The translations under genes and the position numbers were made by a program. From Pygmaiobacter massiliensis (GTDB lineage Bacteria > Bacillota > Clostridia > Oscillospirales > Ruminococcaceae): 64,000 bases of DNA. Under the pieces are notes generated by a model that saw nothing but the letters and a program-made list of their open reading frames with translations, had not been told where the DNA came from and did no database searches. The DNA is taken from NCBI RefSeq assembly GCF_900199435.1, contig NZ_OAML01000002.1:744001-808000 (forward strand), written 5' to 3'. This document shows positions 57,222 to 64,000 of the stretch, piece by piece (position 1 is the first letter of the stretch; each line of letters opens with the position of its first letter).

Positions 57222-58652
57222 TCACCCAAGGACGGTAATGTTATTTAAAACTGCGGTTGGATTGGCACCGCCGCCGCCCAGAATACGTGCATAAATACGG
57301 CTTCCAGCAGAAGCTCCCACCTGTTTATATTCTTCTCTCTTGCCATAAACCAAAATGTTATCGGCAAGGGTATCTTCTTTGGCAACCATCTGCATAATCA
57401 GCAGTTTGCTTTCTTCGTCGCCCTTTTTCACAATGCACCAGTCATCCCCTGCAAGGCTGCGCAGGGCTACATTGTTTTTCCAACCAACCGGCAGCGGCAC
57501 AAAACAGTTGTAGGCAATGTCCACCACCCCAAATACTTTTTCGTTAGAAGGCTCGGGCGTTGCGGTTGGCTGCGGTGTTGCCGACGGCGTGGGTGTCGGG
57601 GTAGGTTTCGGCAGTGTGTTCGGCAGTGCAGAAACGATAGTCCGCGGGAACTTTGTTGTCTGCACAAAATTATTTTCAAAGGTTTCGATATTCGTAAAAT
57701 CGTAATAGCTCACCCAAAGCCAGCGGGCATTGCCTGCCCCGTCTTTAACGGTACCTAAAACGACTGGAGATTCAACAATTCCGTCATTGTCCGCATCTCG
57801 GCTTTTTAAAAGCGGCGTGTCCCGTTTGGTCAGGTTTACAATGTCGCTGCCCAGCTCAAAGCTATAACTCACGAATTTTTTGTTTTCGCAGCGCAGCACT
57901 TCGCTGGCATAAGAGCCGCCTGCCAGCGTACCGTCAATCACAAGCGCATTGGTACCGTCGCCCGCTGGTGTGGCAGAAAGAGCAATACAGCTTTGCAGCC
58001 GCACATCCAGCGTGACCGAGTAGATAGTGGCAAGGGTGCCGTTTTGTACGGTAAGCAAGCTTGCTTCAATCGGCCCGGGCTGTGTTGCAGGCGAAAGCAC
58101 GACCAAATCGTTGGTGGTGTTGCCGGTGAAATCCGCCAGCACATATTCCGAATAACTCTGGTCGTACAGCTTTTGCAGCGTTTGGTCTTTGTAGTTGTAA
58201 ATAGCAAGGTATTTATCGCTGAGGTTGGTGCTGGTATAGCCCACAATCAAACTGGGGCTGCCATTTCCGTAAAGATCGCTGATTGAAATTGCCTCAATTT
58301 CGGTGCCGAGACCTTCACTTTCAGAAGTGAGTACATACTCATCCTTTTGCAAAGAAAAAACGGCCAAATGGACGTTGCGGCTGGTAGACTCGTCCGAATA
58401 AAAAACGACGATTTCATTGATGCCGTCCCCATCCATGTCGCTGGTGACAAACGGCGAAAGGAACTCGCCGCGCCGGGGATACTTTAGCCGCACCGCACTG
58501 CCTACATGTTCGTCGAGCAAGTCTGTAATACGGCTTTGCTGCAAGGTCAGCCGAGGAGGGCTAAGCAGCTCGTCCACATTGCCCGCAAGGCCGCTGCACC
58601 CTGAGAGCAGCAGCATGAGAATCAGGGCCAGACTGATTATTTTGGCTTTCAT
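57222..58652 (-). CDS. Lipoprotein with FG-GAP/VCBS-like repeats
   Basis: 476 residues from ATG 58652 (GGAGGAG upstream). The lipobox is LLLSGCSG, so it is a lipoprotein. Several repeats of the integrin-type Ca-loop are visible: TSDMDGDGINEIVVFY, SISDLYGNGSPSLIVGY, ADFTGNTTNDLVVLS and SRDADNDGIVESPVVLG, consistent with a beta-propeller. A Pro/Thr-rich linker (about 372-392) leads to a small C-terminal domain. It precedes the regulator and kinase in one operon, suggesting a role as an extracytoplasmic partner or target of that system. Confidence 0.8.
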   Translation of the reverse strand: MKAKIISLALILMLLLSGCSGLAGNVDELLSPPRLTLQQSRITDLLDEHVGSAVRLKYPRRGEFLSPFVTSDMDGDGINEIVVFYSDESTSRNVHLAVFSLQKDEYVLTSESEGLGTEIEAISISDLYGNGSPSLIVGYTSTNLSDKYLAIYNYKDQTLQKLYDQSYSEYVLADFTGNTTNDLVVLSPATQPGPIEASLLTVQNGTLATIYSVTLDVRLQSCIALSATPAGDGTNALVIDGTLAGGSYASEVLRCENKKFVSYSFELGSDIVNLTKRDTPLLKSRDADNDGIVESPVVLGTVKDGAGNARWLWVSYYDFTNIETFENNFVQTTKFPRTIVSALPNTLPKPTPTPTPSATPQPTATPEPSNEKVFGVVDIAYNCFVPLPVGWKNNVALRSLAGDDWCIVKKGDEESKLLIMQMVAKEDTLADNILVYGKREEYKQVGASAGSRIYARILGGGGANPTAVLNNITVLG

Positions 58653-59136
58653 CTGCTCCTCCTTGGTCGGTCTTATTCGCGCAGCAGGCAAAGGCATTTT
58701 ATTTTTAAAAGCTTATGCTTTACTTGGCATAATTATATGCACCGCGCACAAGCGCCGGCAATGCGCTGTTTAAAGGATATTATATCACCTTGCCTTTAAA
58801 ATCGCAACAAATCAGCCTTTTCATAACATGTTTTGTCCATCGGCTATCGCCGCTTTACCGGCACTCTATTGAGCGCATCGTACAGCCATTTTTCAGCTTA
58901 TAGCCTTTGCTTTTTTGTTGTCATAACGGCAAAAATCCATTTCCGGAATATGGAAATTTTTTGTAAACATTTAGCTTTCGCTGTTTTATTTTGAACCGCT
59001 GTCCTTTTCAATACGATAGTGCAGCAATCTTTTTTCATCCAGTAGTGCCAAACCCTCTATTCACTTCCAGCTTTTGAATAGAGCATTTGGTACGGTTTTG
59101 GTAATCTTCAGTTTAACACAGGAATTCACATATGGC
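58653..59136. other. Intergenic region upstream of the lipoprotein operon
   Basis: 484 bases without a supported gene. It holds the promoter listed below and an inverted repeat (CCAAA and CTCTATTC at 59048-59062 against GAATAGAG and TTTGG at 59076-59090) near the zupT-like stop. The rest is AT-rich and unremarkable. Confidence 0.5.
58779..58807 (-). promoter_or_regulatory. Promoter of the lipoprotein-regulator-kinase operon
   Basis: Minus strand TTGCGA (58802-58807), 17 bases, TATAAT (58779-58784), about 125 bases before the ATG, leaving a long leader. Confidence 0.7.
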
Positions 59137-59916
59137 TTACAGCAAAAAAATCCCCACTGCCATAATCACGGTACCTGCCACCATGCCCAGAATTGCGGCA
59201 CCTTTTTCGTTCCATTCCAAGCTGCCGGGTATCAACTCGCTGTAAGAAACAAAGCTCATAATACCGGCAATCATCGCCACCAGTCCATCCAGAAAAGCCG
59301 GGCTGATATATTGCCGCAACAGAAAAAATGCAAGCACAGCGCCCACCGGCTCTGCCAAACCAGAGCCGAGCGAAGCCAGAAATCCGCGCATCTTAGAGCC
59401 GGTAGCATAATAAACCGGCACCGAAACCGCAATGCCTTCCGGAATATTGTGCAGTGCAATGGCAATCGTCAGCGTTAGCCCCAGCTTTGGGTTTCCATAG
59501 CCGGTAAAAAGGGTAAGTATGCCTTCGGGCAAATTGTGCAGCAACAAAACTGCAGTGGTGACGATTGCACTTTTTGCAGCCCGCACCCGCATCGTGACGT
59601 TTCCGTCTCCGCGCTTTGCCAGTTTTGCAGCATCCGGTTCCGGCAGGCAGTTTTGCAATAGCCAGGCGATGACACAGCCCGCTATAAAAAGGCTAAGGGC
59701 CGCAAAAACAGCTTTTCCGCCCGGCAAAAACGTGCGGTAAGCTTCCACCGTTTCCGGCAGCATATCGGCAAGTGAAACCGTCAGCATGACCCCGCCTGCA
59801 AACCCCAGTGAAAATGCCATCATACGGTCGGTCGGCTTGCGGCAGCCCACCACGATCAGCCCACCCAGCCCAGTAGAAAGTCCCGCAAGGCTCGTCATTA
59901 AAATTGCAGTCAGCAT
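59137..59916 (-). CDS. ZIP family divalent metal transporter (ZupT-like)
   Basis: 259 residues from ATG 59916 (AAGGAA upstream; ATG 59937 is possible). Eight spans can be traced. The metal-site motifs are VLLLHNLPEGILT and AIALHNIPEGIAVSVP in the fourth and fifth helices. The opening SLAGLSTGLGGLIVV and SFVSYSELIPGSLE are also ZupT-like. It imports zinc or related metals. It is monocistronic. Confidence 0.92.
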   Translation of the reverse strand: MLTAILMTSLAGLSTGLGGLIVVGCRKPTDRMMAFSLGFAGGVMLTVSLADMLPETVEAYRTFLPGGKAVFAALSLFIAGCVIAWLLQNCLPEPDAAKLAKRGDGNVTMRVRAAKSAIVTTAVLLLHNLPEGILTLFTGYGNPKLGLTLTIAIALHNIPEGIAVSVPVYYATGSKMRGFLASLGSGLAEPVGAVLAFFLLRQYISPAFLDGLVAMIAGIMSFVSYSELIPGSLEWNEKGAAILGMVAGTVIMAVGIFLL

Positions 59917-60025
59917 GGCCAATTCCTTCCCTTTCATCCTCTTCTTTTCGTAAAAGAATATGAACGGCAACGCTTTGGCAGACCCACTTGTACTTTATTT
60001 GTGCAAAACAGTGCTGTTGACGAGC

Positions 60026-60065
60026 AATAAAAAAGCAGCCTTTCTTAAAAACAAGAAAGGCTGCC
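60026..60065 (-). terminator. Terminator of deoC
   Basis: GCAGCCTTTCTT and AAGAAAGGCTGC form a 12-base stem; on the minus strand it is followed by TTTTTTATTG. Confidence 0.92.
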
Positions 60066-60106
60066 ATGTGGGCTTATATGAGGCAGGGCGTTGCGCCTGC
60101 TTTGGT

Positions 60107-60775
60107 TTAGTAGTTGTTGCCAGCGTCGACGTTATCCAGAATTTTGATAGCGCTTGAAGTACCAAGGCGATCCGCACCCAGCTCCAAAAAACGCTCCATA
60201 TCAGAAACAGTACGAATACCGCCGGCTGCCTTAATTTTGCAGCGACCCCGGCAGCAGCGTGCAAATAGCGCGATATCGTCAAACGTAGCACCACCAGTAG
60301 AAAAGCCGGTGCTGGTTTTAATAAAGTCTGCGCCGGCATCGCAAACGATGTCGCACATTTTTTCTTTTTCTGCTTCTGTCAGCAGGCAGGTCTCGATAAT
60401 TACTTTCAGCACCTTATCGCCAACAGCCTCTTTAATCGCACGAATCTCATCTTCCACTTTTTTATATTCACCGGATTTGAGATCGCCGATGTTGATAACC
60501 ATGTCAAACTCGACAGCGCCATCACGCAGGGCCTGCTGTGCCTCAAAAGTTTTGGCCTCGGTGCTCATAGCGCCCAAAGGAAACCCGATGACAGTGCAAA
60601 CCGGCACGCGGCCTGCCAGATATGCTACCGCCTGTTTTACGTAACCGGAGTTGATGCAGATGGAAGCAGTTTTGTTTGCCACAGCTTCATCACAAAGGGT
60701 GCGAATCTGCTCCCAAGTGGACTCCGGCTTCAGCAGAGTATGGTCTACTTTTGCTAAAATCTCTTCTCTTTTCAT
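60107..60775 (-). CDS. deoC: Deoxyribose-phosphate aldolase
   Basis: 222 residues from ATG 60775. KVDHTLLKPESTWEQI opens it; VCTVIGFPLGAM, FDMVINIGDLKSGEY and KVIIETCLLT follow, and the Schiff-base lysine is in FIKTSTGFSTGGAT (about 165). KAAGGIRT ends the barrel. It cleaves deoxyribose-5-phosphate to glyceraldehyde-3-phosphate and acetaldehyde. Single gene with its own terminator. Confidence 0.97.
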   Translation of the reverse strand: MKREEILAKVDHTLLKPESTWEQIRTLCDEAVANKTASICINSGYVKQAVAYLAGRVPVCTVIGFPLGAMSTEAKTFEAQQALRDGAVEFDMVINIGDLKSGEYKKVEDEIRAIKEAVGDKVLKVIIETCLLTEAEKEKMCDIVCDAGADFIKTSTGFSTGGATFDDIALFARCCRGRCKIKAAGGIRTVSDMERFLELGADRLGTSSAIKILDNVDAGNNY

Positions 60776-60868
60776 AGCTTTTCCCTTTCTTTTTTCGGCG
60801 CGGCTGTTCACCTGCCGGCATCTCATCGCCCAAGGACTGCCCGGGCGGTACTACAAAATTATGCTGCG

Positions 60869-61738
60869 TTAAAAGCCCAGTTCTACATAGGAACGAAAAC
60901 GCTCTTTGCCGTCCAATGCGGCGTCAATTTTGGCAATCATCGCTTCTCGGTCGCGGTTAAGGGTCCCAGCCAGTACCAGGTAGTTGGAAGCATGGTTCGA
61001 ACGGAACACGCTGCCCTCGCTGTCGATATGCTCCAGCAGCACGCGGGTTTCGTGAGCCAGCTGTTTGGGGCTGGGCGGAGTAACAATGCCTTCTTTGACC
61101 ATTTTCTCCAGCGGGGTGCCGGAATAAACACGAAGCGTGAGCAGACCGATATAATCCGGCTTCATGGCAGAGAGCGCAGCAGCGGTATCGACCGCATGCT
61201 CCTGCCAGTGCTCGGTACCGCCAAGGCCAGAAATTGCAGTAACCGAAAGCGCCAGACCGGCAGCTTTCACTTTCTGCCCTGCACCTACGATTTCAGCGGC
61301 TGTTTCGCCTTTGTTCATGCGGGCGAGCACTTCTTCGTTGCCAGACTCAAGGCCGAGATAAACAATGCCAAGCCCTTCGCTGTGCAGTTTTGCAAGTTCT
61401 TCAGGGGTTTTGCGCAGAATGCTGCGGGGCGAGCCGTAAATGCCGACACGGCGGCATTCCGGAATCTTTTTACGAATGTGCTTTAAAATTGTGGTCAGGG
61501 TTTCCATCGGCAAAATCAAAGCGTCGCCGTCTGCCAAAAACACACGTTCAATCAACGGGTAGTTGGCGCGCGCATTGTCGATATCCTCAAGAATTTCTGC
61601 GAGCGGGCGCACACGGAATTTCTTTTCTTTATACATGCTGCAAAACGCACATTTGTTGTGAGAGCAGCCAATTGTGGCCTGCAAAATCAAACTATATGCC
61701 TCGCTGGGCGGACGGAACACTCTTCCGTAATATCTCAT
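60869..61738 (-). CDS. Radical SAM protein with CX4CX2C cluster
   Basis: 289 residues. RPPSEAYSLILQATIGCSHNKCAFCSMYKEKKFR has cysteines spaced CX4CX2C rather than the canonical CX3CX2C. Further radical SAM marks: VFLADGDALILP, VGIYGSPRSIL and IVYLGLESGNEEVLARMNKG. The SAM/HemN-like barrel is complete, with no auxiliary cluster. The family is widespread in Clostridia and its substrate is unknown. Confidence 0.87.
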   Translation of the reverse strand: MRYYGRVFRPPSEAYSLILQATIGCSHNKCAFCSMYKEKKFRVRPLAEILEDIDNARANYPLIERVFLADGDALILPMETLTTILKHIRKKIPECRRVGIYGSPRSILRKTPEELAKLHSEGLGIVYLGLESGNEEVLARMNKGETAAEIVGAGQKVKAAGLALSVTAISGLGGTEHWQEHAVDTAAALSAMKPDYIGLLTLRVYSGTPLEKMVKEGIVTPPSPKQLAHETRVLLEHIDSEGSVFRSNHASNYLVLAGTLNRDREAMIAKIDAALDGKERFRSYVELGF

Positions 61739-61747
61739 AAAGGGAAC

Positions 61748-61882
61748 CTATTCCTTTCTGTGAAAAACTTCTTTTTGGCGCAGTTTACCATGGGTAAGTA
61801 CGCCGTAATATCTTAGGCAATCATGCACAGTTTTAGGCAGCTCGCCCCAGTCTGCATCTTTTTGCAAAAACCACAAAGCCAA
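61748..61882 (-). CDS. Possible small ORF or gene remnant upstream of the radical SAM gene
   Basis: A 44-residue frame starting at TTG reads ALWFLQKDADWGELPKT and HDCLRYYGVLTHGKLRQKE, which has the look of real protein. It is closed upstream by TAA and has no clear ribosome site. The stretch AGATATTACGG is shared with the start of the radical SAM gene. It may be the tail of a lost gene. Confidence 0.3.
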   Translation of the reverse strand: MALWFLQKDADWGELPKTVHDCLRYYGVLTHGKLRQKEVFHRKE

Positions 61883-61972
61883 ACGTTATGATTGAGCAAA
61901 AACCACAACGTAACCCAGGGCAAAACGCCGCTGTACATCATGCCGTATTTCTTATATTATACCATTTTTGTG

Positions 61973-62638
61973 TTAAAGATGGAAGCGTCTGCACAGCTCA
62001 GAGCGGAACGGTGCCCCCTGCAAAGTGAACAGTGCAGCCAGATAAATAATGCTGACCACTACACAGACAAGCGAGGGATAAATAATCCCACACAACCCGG
62101 TAAGTATCGAGATAACCGGCAGTAGCCCAAGCACGGCAATTGTGCAGACGTAAATAAAACTCTCCTCAATTGGGATGTGCAAGGCAAGCACCAACACAAG
62201 TGTGGTTGCCATAGCGGTGACGAGCAGCGAAGGCACCACAAAATCCACCGACCAGCCGCGCCACCCGGTGCCAAAATCCCAGGCCACGCAAAGCAGGCTG
62301 CCGAGCAATACCTGCCAGCTCAACGCTTTTAATGGGTTATGCCGCTTGCGGATAAACACCAGCAGGCAAAGCCACCCGCACCCAAGCCCCGCAAGGATAA
62401 AAAGGCTCCACCAGCCACTTTCGTGCAGGGCAAAATTGATAGCCACCGAAACGGCGGCTACGACTATCGTTAAAAATTGCAGCAAACGGTACAAAAAACT
62501 CTGTTTCGGATTTAAAAGCGGCAGGCGTGGAAACGCCAGCGGCTCTTGCCCACCCAAATCCCTTAGCCTATTATGGCAAAGCGGACAGCGCAGTCCACCG
62601 CTTTCTACCTGTACGCGGCAGCTATCGCAATATTTCAT
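61973..62638 (-). CDS. DUF6320 zinc-ribbon membrane protein
   Basis: 221 residues. The N-terminal zinc ribbon is MKYCDSCRVQVESGGLRCPLCHNRL (C4, C7, C18, C21). Six hydrophobic spans follow from about 50 to 205 (for example LLQFLTIVVAAVSVAINFAL and LVTAMATTLVLVLALHIPI). This is the DUF6320 layout. The gene lies 32 bases after the acyltransferase-like gene and probably belongs to the same operon. Role unknown. Confidence 0.82.
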   Translation of the reverse strand: MKYCDSCRVQVESGGLRCPLCHNRLRDLGGQEPLAFPRLPLLNPKQSFLYRLLQFLTIVVAAVSVAINFALHESGWWSLFILAGLGCGWLCLLVFIRKRHNPLKALSWQVLLGSLLCVAWDFGTGWRGWSVDFVVPSLLVTAMATTLVLVLALHIPIEESFIYVCTIAVLGLLPVISILTGLCGIIYPSLVCVVVSIIYLAALFTLQGAPFRSELCRRFHL

Positions 62639-62670
62639 GGTCGTCGGTTCTCCTTTTCTCGCGGGGCACT

Positions 62671-63948
62671 TCAGTCCTCGGTTTCGGTGTTGCTGGCAAC
62701 GATGGTCACCGGTATGCCCAGCTCGGTAAGGCGTTTAAAAAAGCTGCATTGCACATCTGTGGCAAGAAATGCACTGGTAAAACTCAAGGTAACGGTATCC
62801 AAAAAGGTGCTGCTAATCAGCAAAATGCGGCCCGTGCTGTTAAACACATCCATTGCAGCCACATAAGGGATAAGCTCTGGTGGCAGCACAATCGTGCCTA
62901 CATTAGAATAGCTGGCCGTTGTGTTGCGGGCTGTGATTTTATAGGCAATGTTCATACCAAGGTTTTTCAGCGGCAACGGCAAAACGCGCGCAAACGGGTT
63001 GCGTTCCAGCGATGCAAGGCGCACCAGACGCGCCGTAAAATGCTCTAAATCCAGGCGGCGTTTGAAATCCGCTGCGACTTTTTCGATAATCTGCGACCGT
63101 TCGGGAAAGCCGGTTTTAAAATGATAGCCGGTTTCAAACACACTGAAGAAATTGCGGCAGGTAAGCGATGGGAAGAAATTGCGCAGATTAACGGGAATGG
63201 AAAGCTGGACAGGCAATCGCTTTAGCCGCCCTACCGGCAGATTTTCTGCCAGGCTTTCGAGCAAAAGTGCCGTAACAAACACCGTAATGGTGGCATTTTC
63301 TGCCTTGGCCGCTGCTTTCAGTGCAGCAAGCGGCACTCGCCCTTCGATGACGCCGATGCGGCGCTCGAAGTTTTTTTCTCCACGCAGCTGCGCCGCTTTC
63401 GCAGGCTTTGAGTGACGCTTGCGGCGCGCAGAGGGATCATAATAGCGTGCAAAGCTATCGTCCATACGCTGGCCGAGTGTAGCATCGTACTCGGGCAAAA
63501 TCATACGCCCGCCCAGTTCCTCTGCATGAGCGAGCGAAAGGTAACGGCTGACGAGAACACGGAAAAACTGAATGGCACCCGTGCCGTCAGTCAGTGCGTG
63601 ATACATCTCCAAACTGATGCGGCGATCAAAGTAAACCACCCTCATTAATGGCGAGTGCGAATCGTGGTACAAGGCCGTCATTGGGGGCAGCGTTTCAGGT
63701 TCTACGCGGATGCGCTTTTCGGATTCTTCAAGATAGTACCAAAAGGCTCCCTGCCGCAGTACGCTTGAAAAAGCCGGGAACTCCGGCAGCGTTTCGTCCA
63801 ACGCACGCTGTAAAAGCTCTGGCTGTACAGGCTGCTTTAACTGACACGCAAACCGAAATACTTTGGTATCCGTACCATGGCTGTTAGATGGGAAGATTTT
63901 TGCGGCGTTGTCTAAGGTGCGCCACGCTTTGGGACGTCTCGCACTCAT
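62671..63948 (-). CDS. Condensation-superfamily acyltransferase (alcohol acetyltransferase-like)
   Basis: 425 residues. MYHALTDGTGAIQFFRVLVSRYL carries the HxxxDG active-site motif of the condensation/chloramphenicol acetyltransferase superfamily. FACQLKQPVQPELLQRALDETL and the second half QLSIPVNLRNFFPSLTCRNFFS also fit. Homologues next to DUF6320 are often named alcohol acetyltransferase, without firm evidence. It would transfer an acyl group to an unknown acceptor. Confidence 0.8.
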   Translation of the reverse strand: MSARRPKAWRTLDNAAKIFPSNSHGTDTKVFRFACQLKQPVQPELLQRALDETLPEFPAFSSVLRQGAFWYYLEESEKRIRVEPETLPPMTALYHDSHSPLMRVVYFDRRISLEMYHALTDGTGAIQFFRVLVSRYLSLAHAEELGGRMILPEYDATLGQRMDDSFARYYDPSARRKRHSKPAKAAQLRGEKNFERRIGVIEGRVPLAALKAAAKAENATITVFVTALLLESLAENLPVGRLKRLPVQLSIPVNLRNFFPSLTCRNFFSVFETGYHFKTGFPERSQIIEKVAADFKRRLDLEHFTARLVRLASLERNPFARVLPLPLKNLGMNIAYKITARNTTASYSNVGTIVLPPELIPYVAAMDVFNSTGRILLISSTFLDTVTLSFTSAFLATDVQCSFFKRLTELGIPVTIVASNTETED

Positions 63949-64000
63949 TAAACTCTCACCCCTTGTTCTAAAAATTCATTGATCTGCGCATAGGCGCGCT
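63948..64000 (-). CDS. Partial CDS at the right edge, C-terminus only
   Basis: Only the last codons are in the window (AQINEFLEQGVRV then TAA). The stop overlaps the ATG of the acyltransferase (TAATG). In related operons an alpha/beta hydrolase precedes these genes and such an ending would fit, but this cannot be confirmed here. Confidence 0.5.
   Translation of the reverse strand, partial: RAYAQINEFLEQGVRV

Noticed and set aside
1-64000. CRISPR array or cas genes
   Set aside because: No regularly spaced 25-40 base repeats and no Cas motifs were found; the tandem repeats at 26824 and 4261 are 11-12 bases without spacers.
1-64000. Insertion sequences or transposases
   Set aside because: No DDE, HUH or serine transposase/recombinase motif was seen in any ORF of the window; the only mobile DNA is the prophage and the par/FtsK module.

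Overview
The window reads as a piece of a Gram-positive Clostridia chromosome, probably Oscillospirales/Ruminococcaceae-like. This is inferred from the gene families: ClpE with an N-terminal zinc finger, group II ECF transporter genes, NiaR/NiaX, DUF5711, DUF6320 and the DUF1385-prmC pair. Strong Shine-Dalgarno sites and frequent GTG/TTG starts fit. The genus cannot be fixed from the sequence alone.

Region 1 (1-26580) is the right-hand part of a siphovirus prophage, all on the plus strand. Its left end, with integrase and repressor, lies outside the window. The order is: the tail of a KilAC antirepressor; small early ORFs and an interrupted 3D-domain gene; recombination and replication genes (Gp157, Rad52/Sak-like annealing protein, NinB-like, HNH-like, SSB, winged-helix initiator with internal iterons, DnaB-type helicase, RusA, DNA methyltransferase); many small accessory ORFs including a MazG-like protein; a sigma-like late regulator; a tRNA patch (Ser, Thr and decayed remnants); then HNH, TerS, TerL, portal, protease, HK97 capsid, head-tail connectors, major tail protein, frameshifted tail chaperone, tape measure, Dit, Tal, BppU-like receptor-binding protein, M23-LysM endolysin and holin. 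Two early genes carry single in-frame stops.

Region 2 (26580-30045) is a minus-strand block convergent with the lysis cassette. It holds a replication-relaxation-like protein, an FtsK/TraB-like translocase with a membrane anchor, a small ParR-like protein and a ParM/StbA-like actin. It looks like a plasmid partition/transfer module. It lies between the phage lysis genes and the 3' end of a host tRNA-Gly, a classic integration target, so it may be the accessory end of the prophage, a phage-plasmid module or a second element.

Region 3 (30049-64000) is host core genome: cvpA-clpE; DUF5711; ecfA1-ecfA2-ecfT-truA; an RlmI-like methyltransferase; glmM; ruvC-ruvA-ruvB; tRNA-Val; typA; a secreted protein of unknown family; a LysE exporter; niaR and niaX; DUF1385-prmC; recA-recX-rimO-pgsA; a lipoprotein/response regulator/histidine kinase operon; a ZIP transporter; deoC; a radical SAM protein; and a DUF6320/condensation-type acyltransferase operon cut by the right edge. 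NiaX is the membrane S component for niacin and very likely uses the shared EcfA1-A2-T module about 11 kb away; NiaR probably represses niaX through a palindrome just downstream of its promoter.
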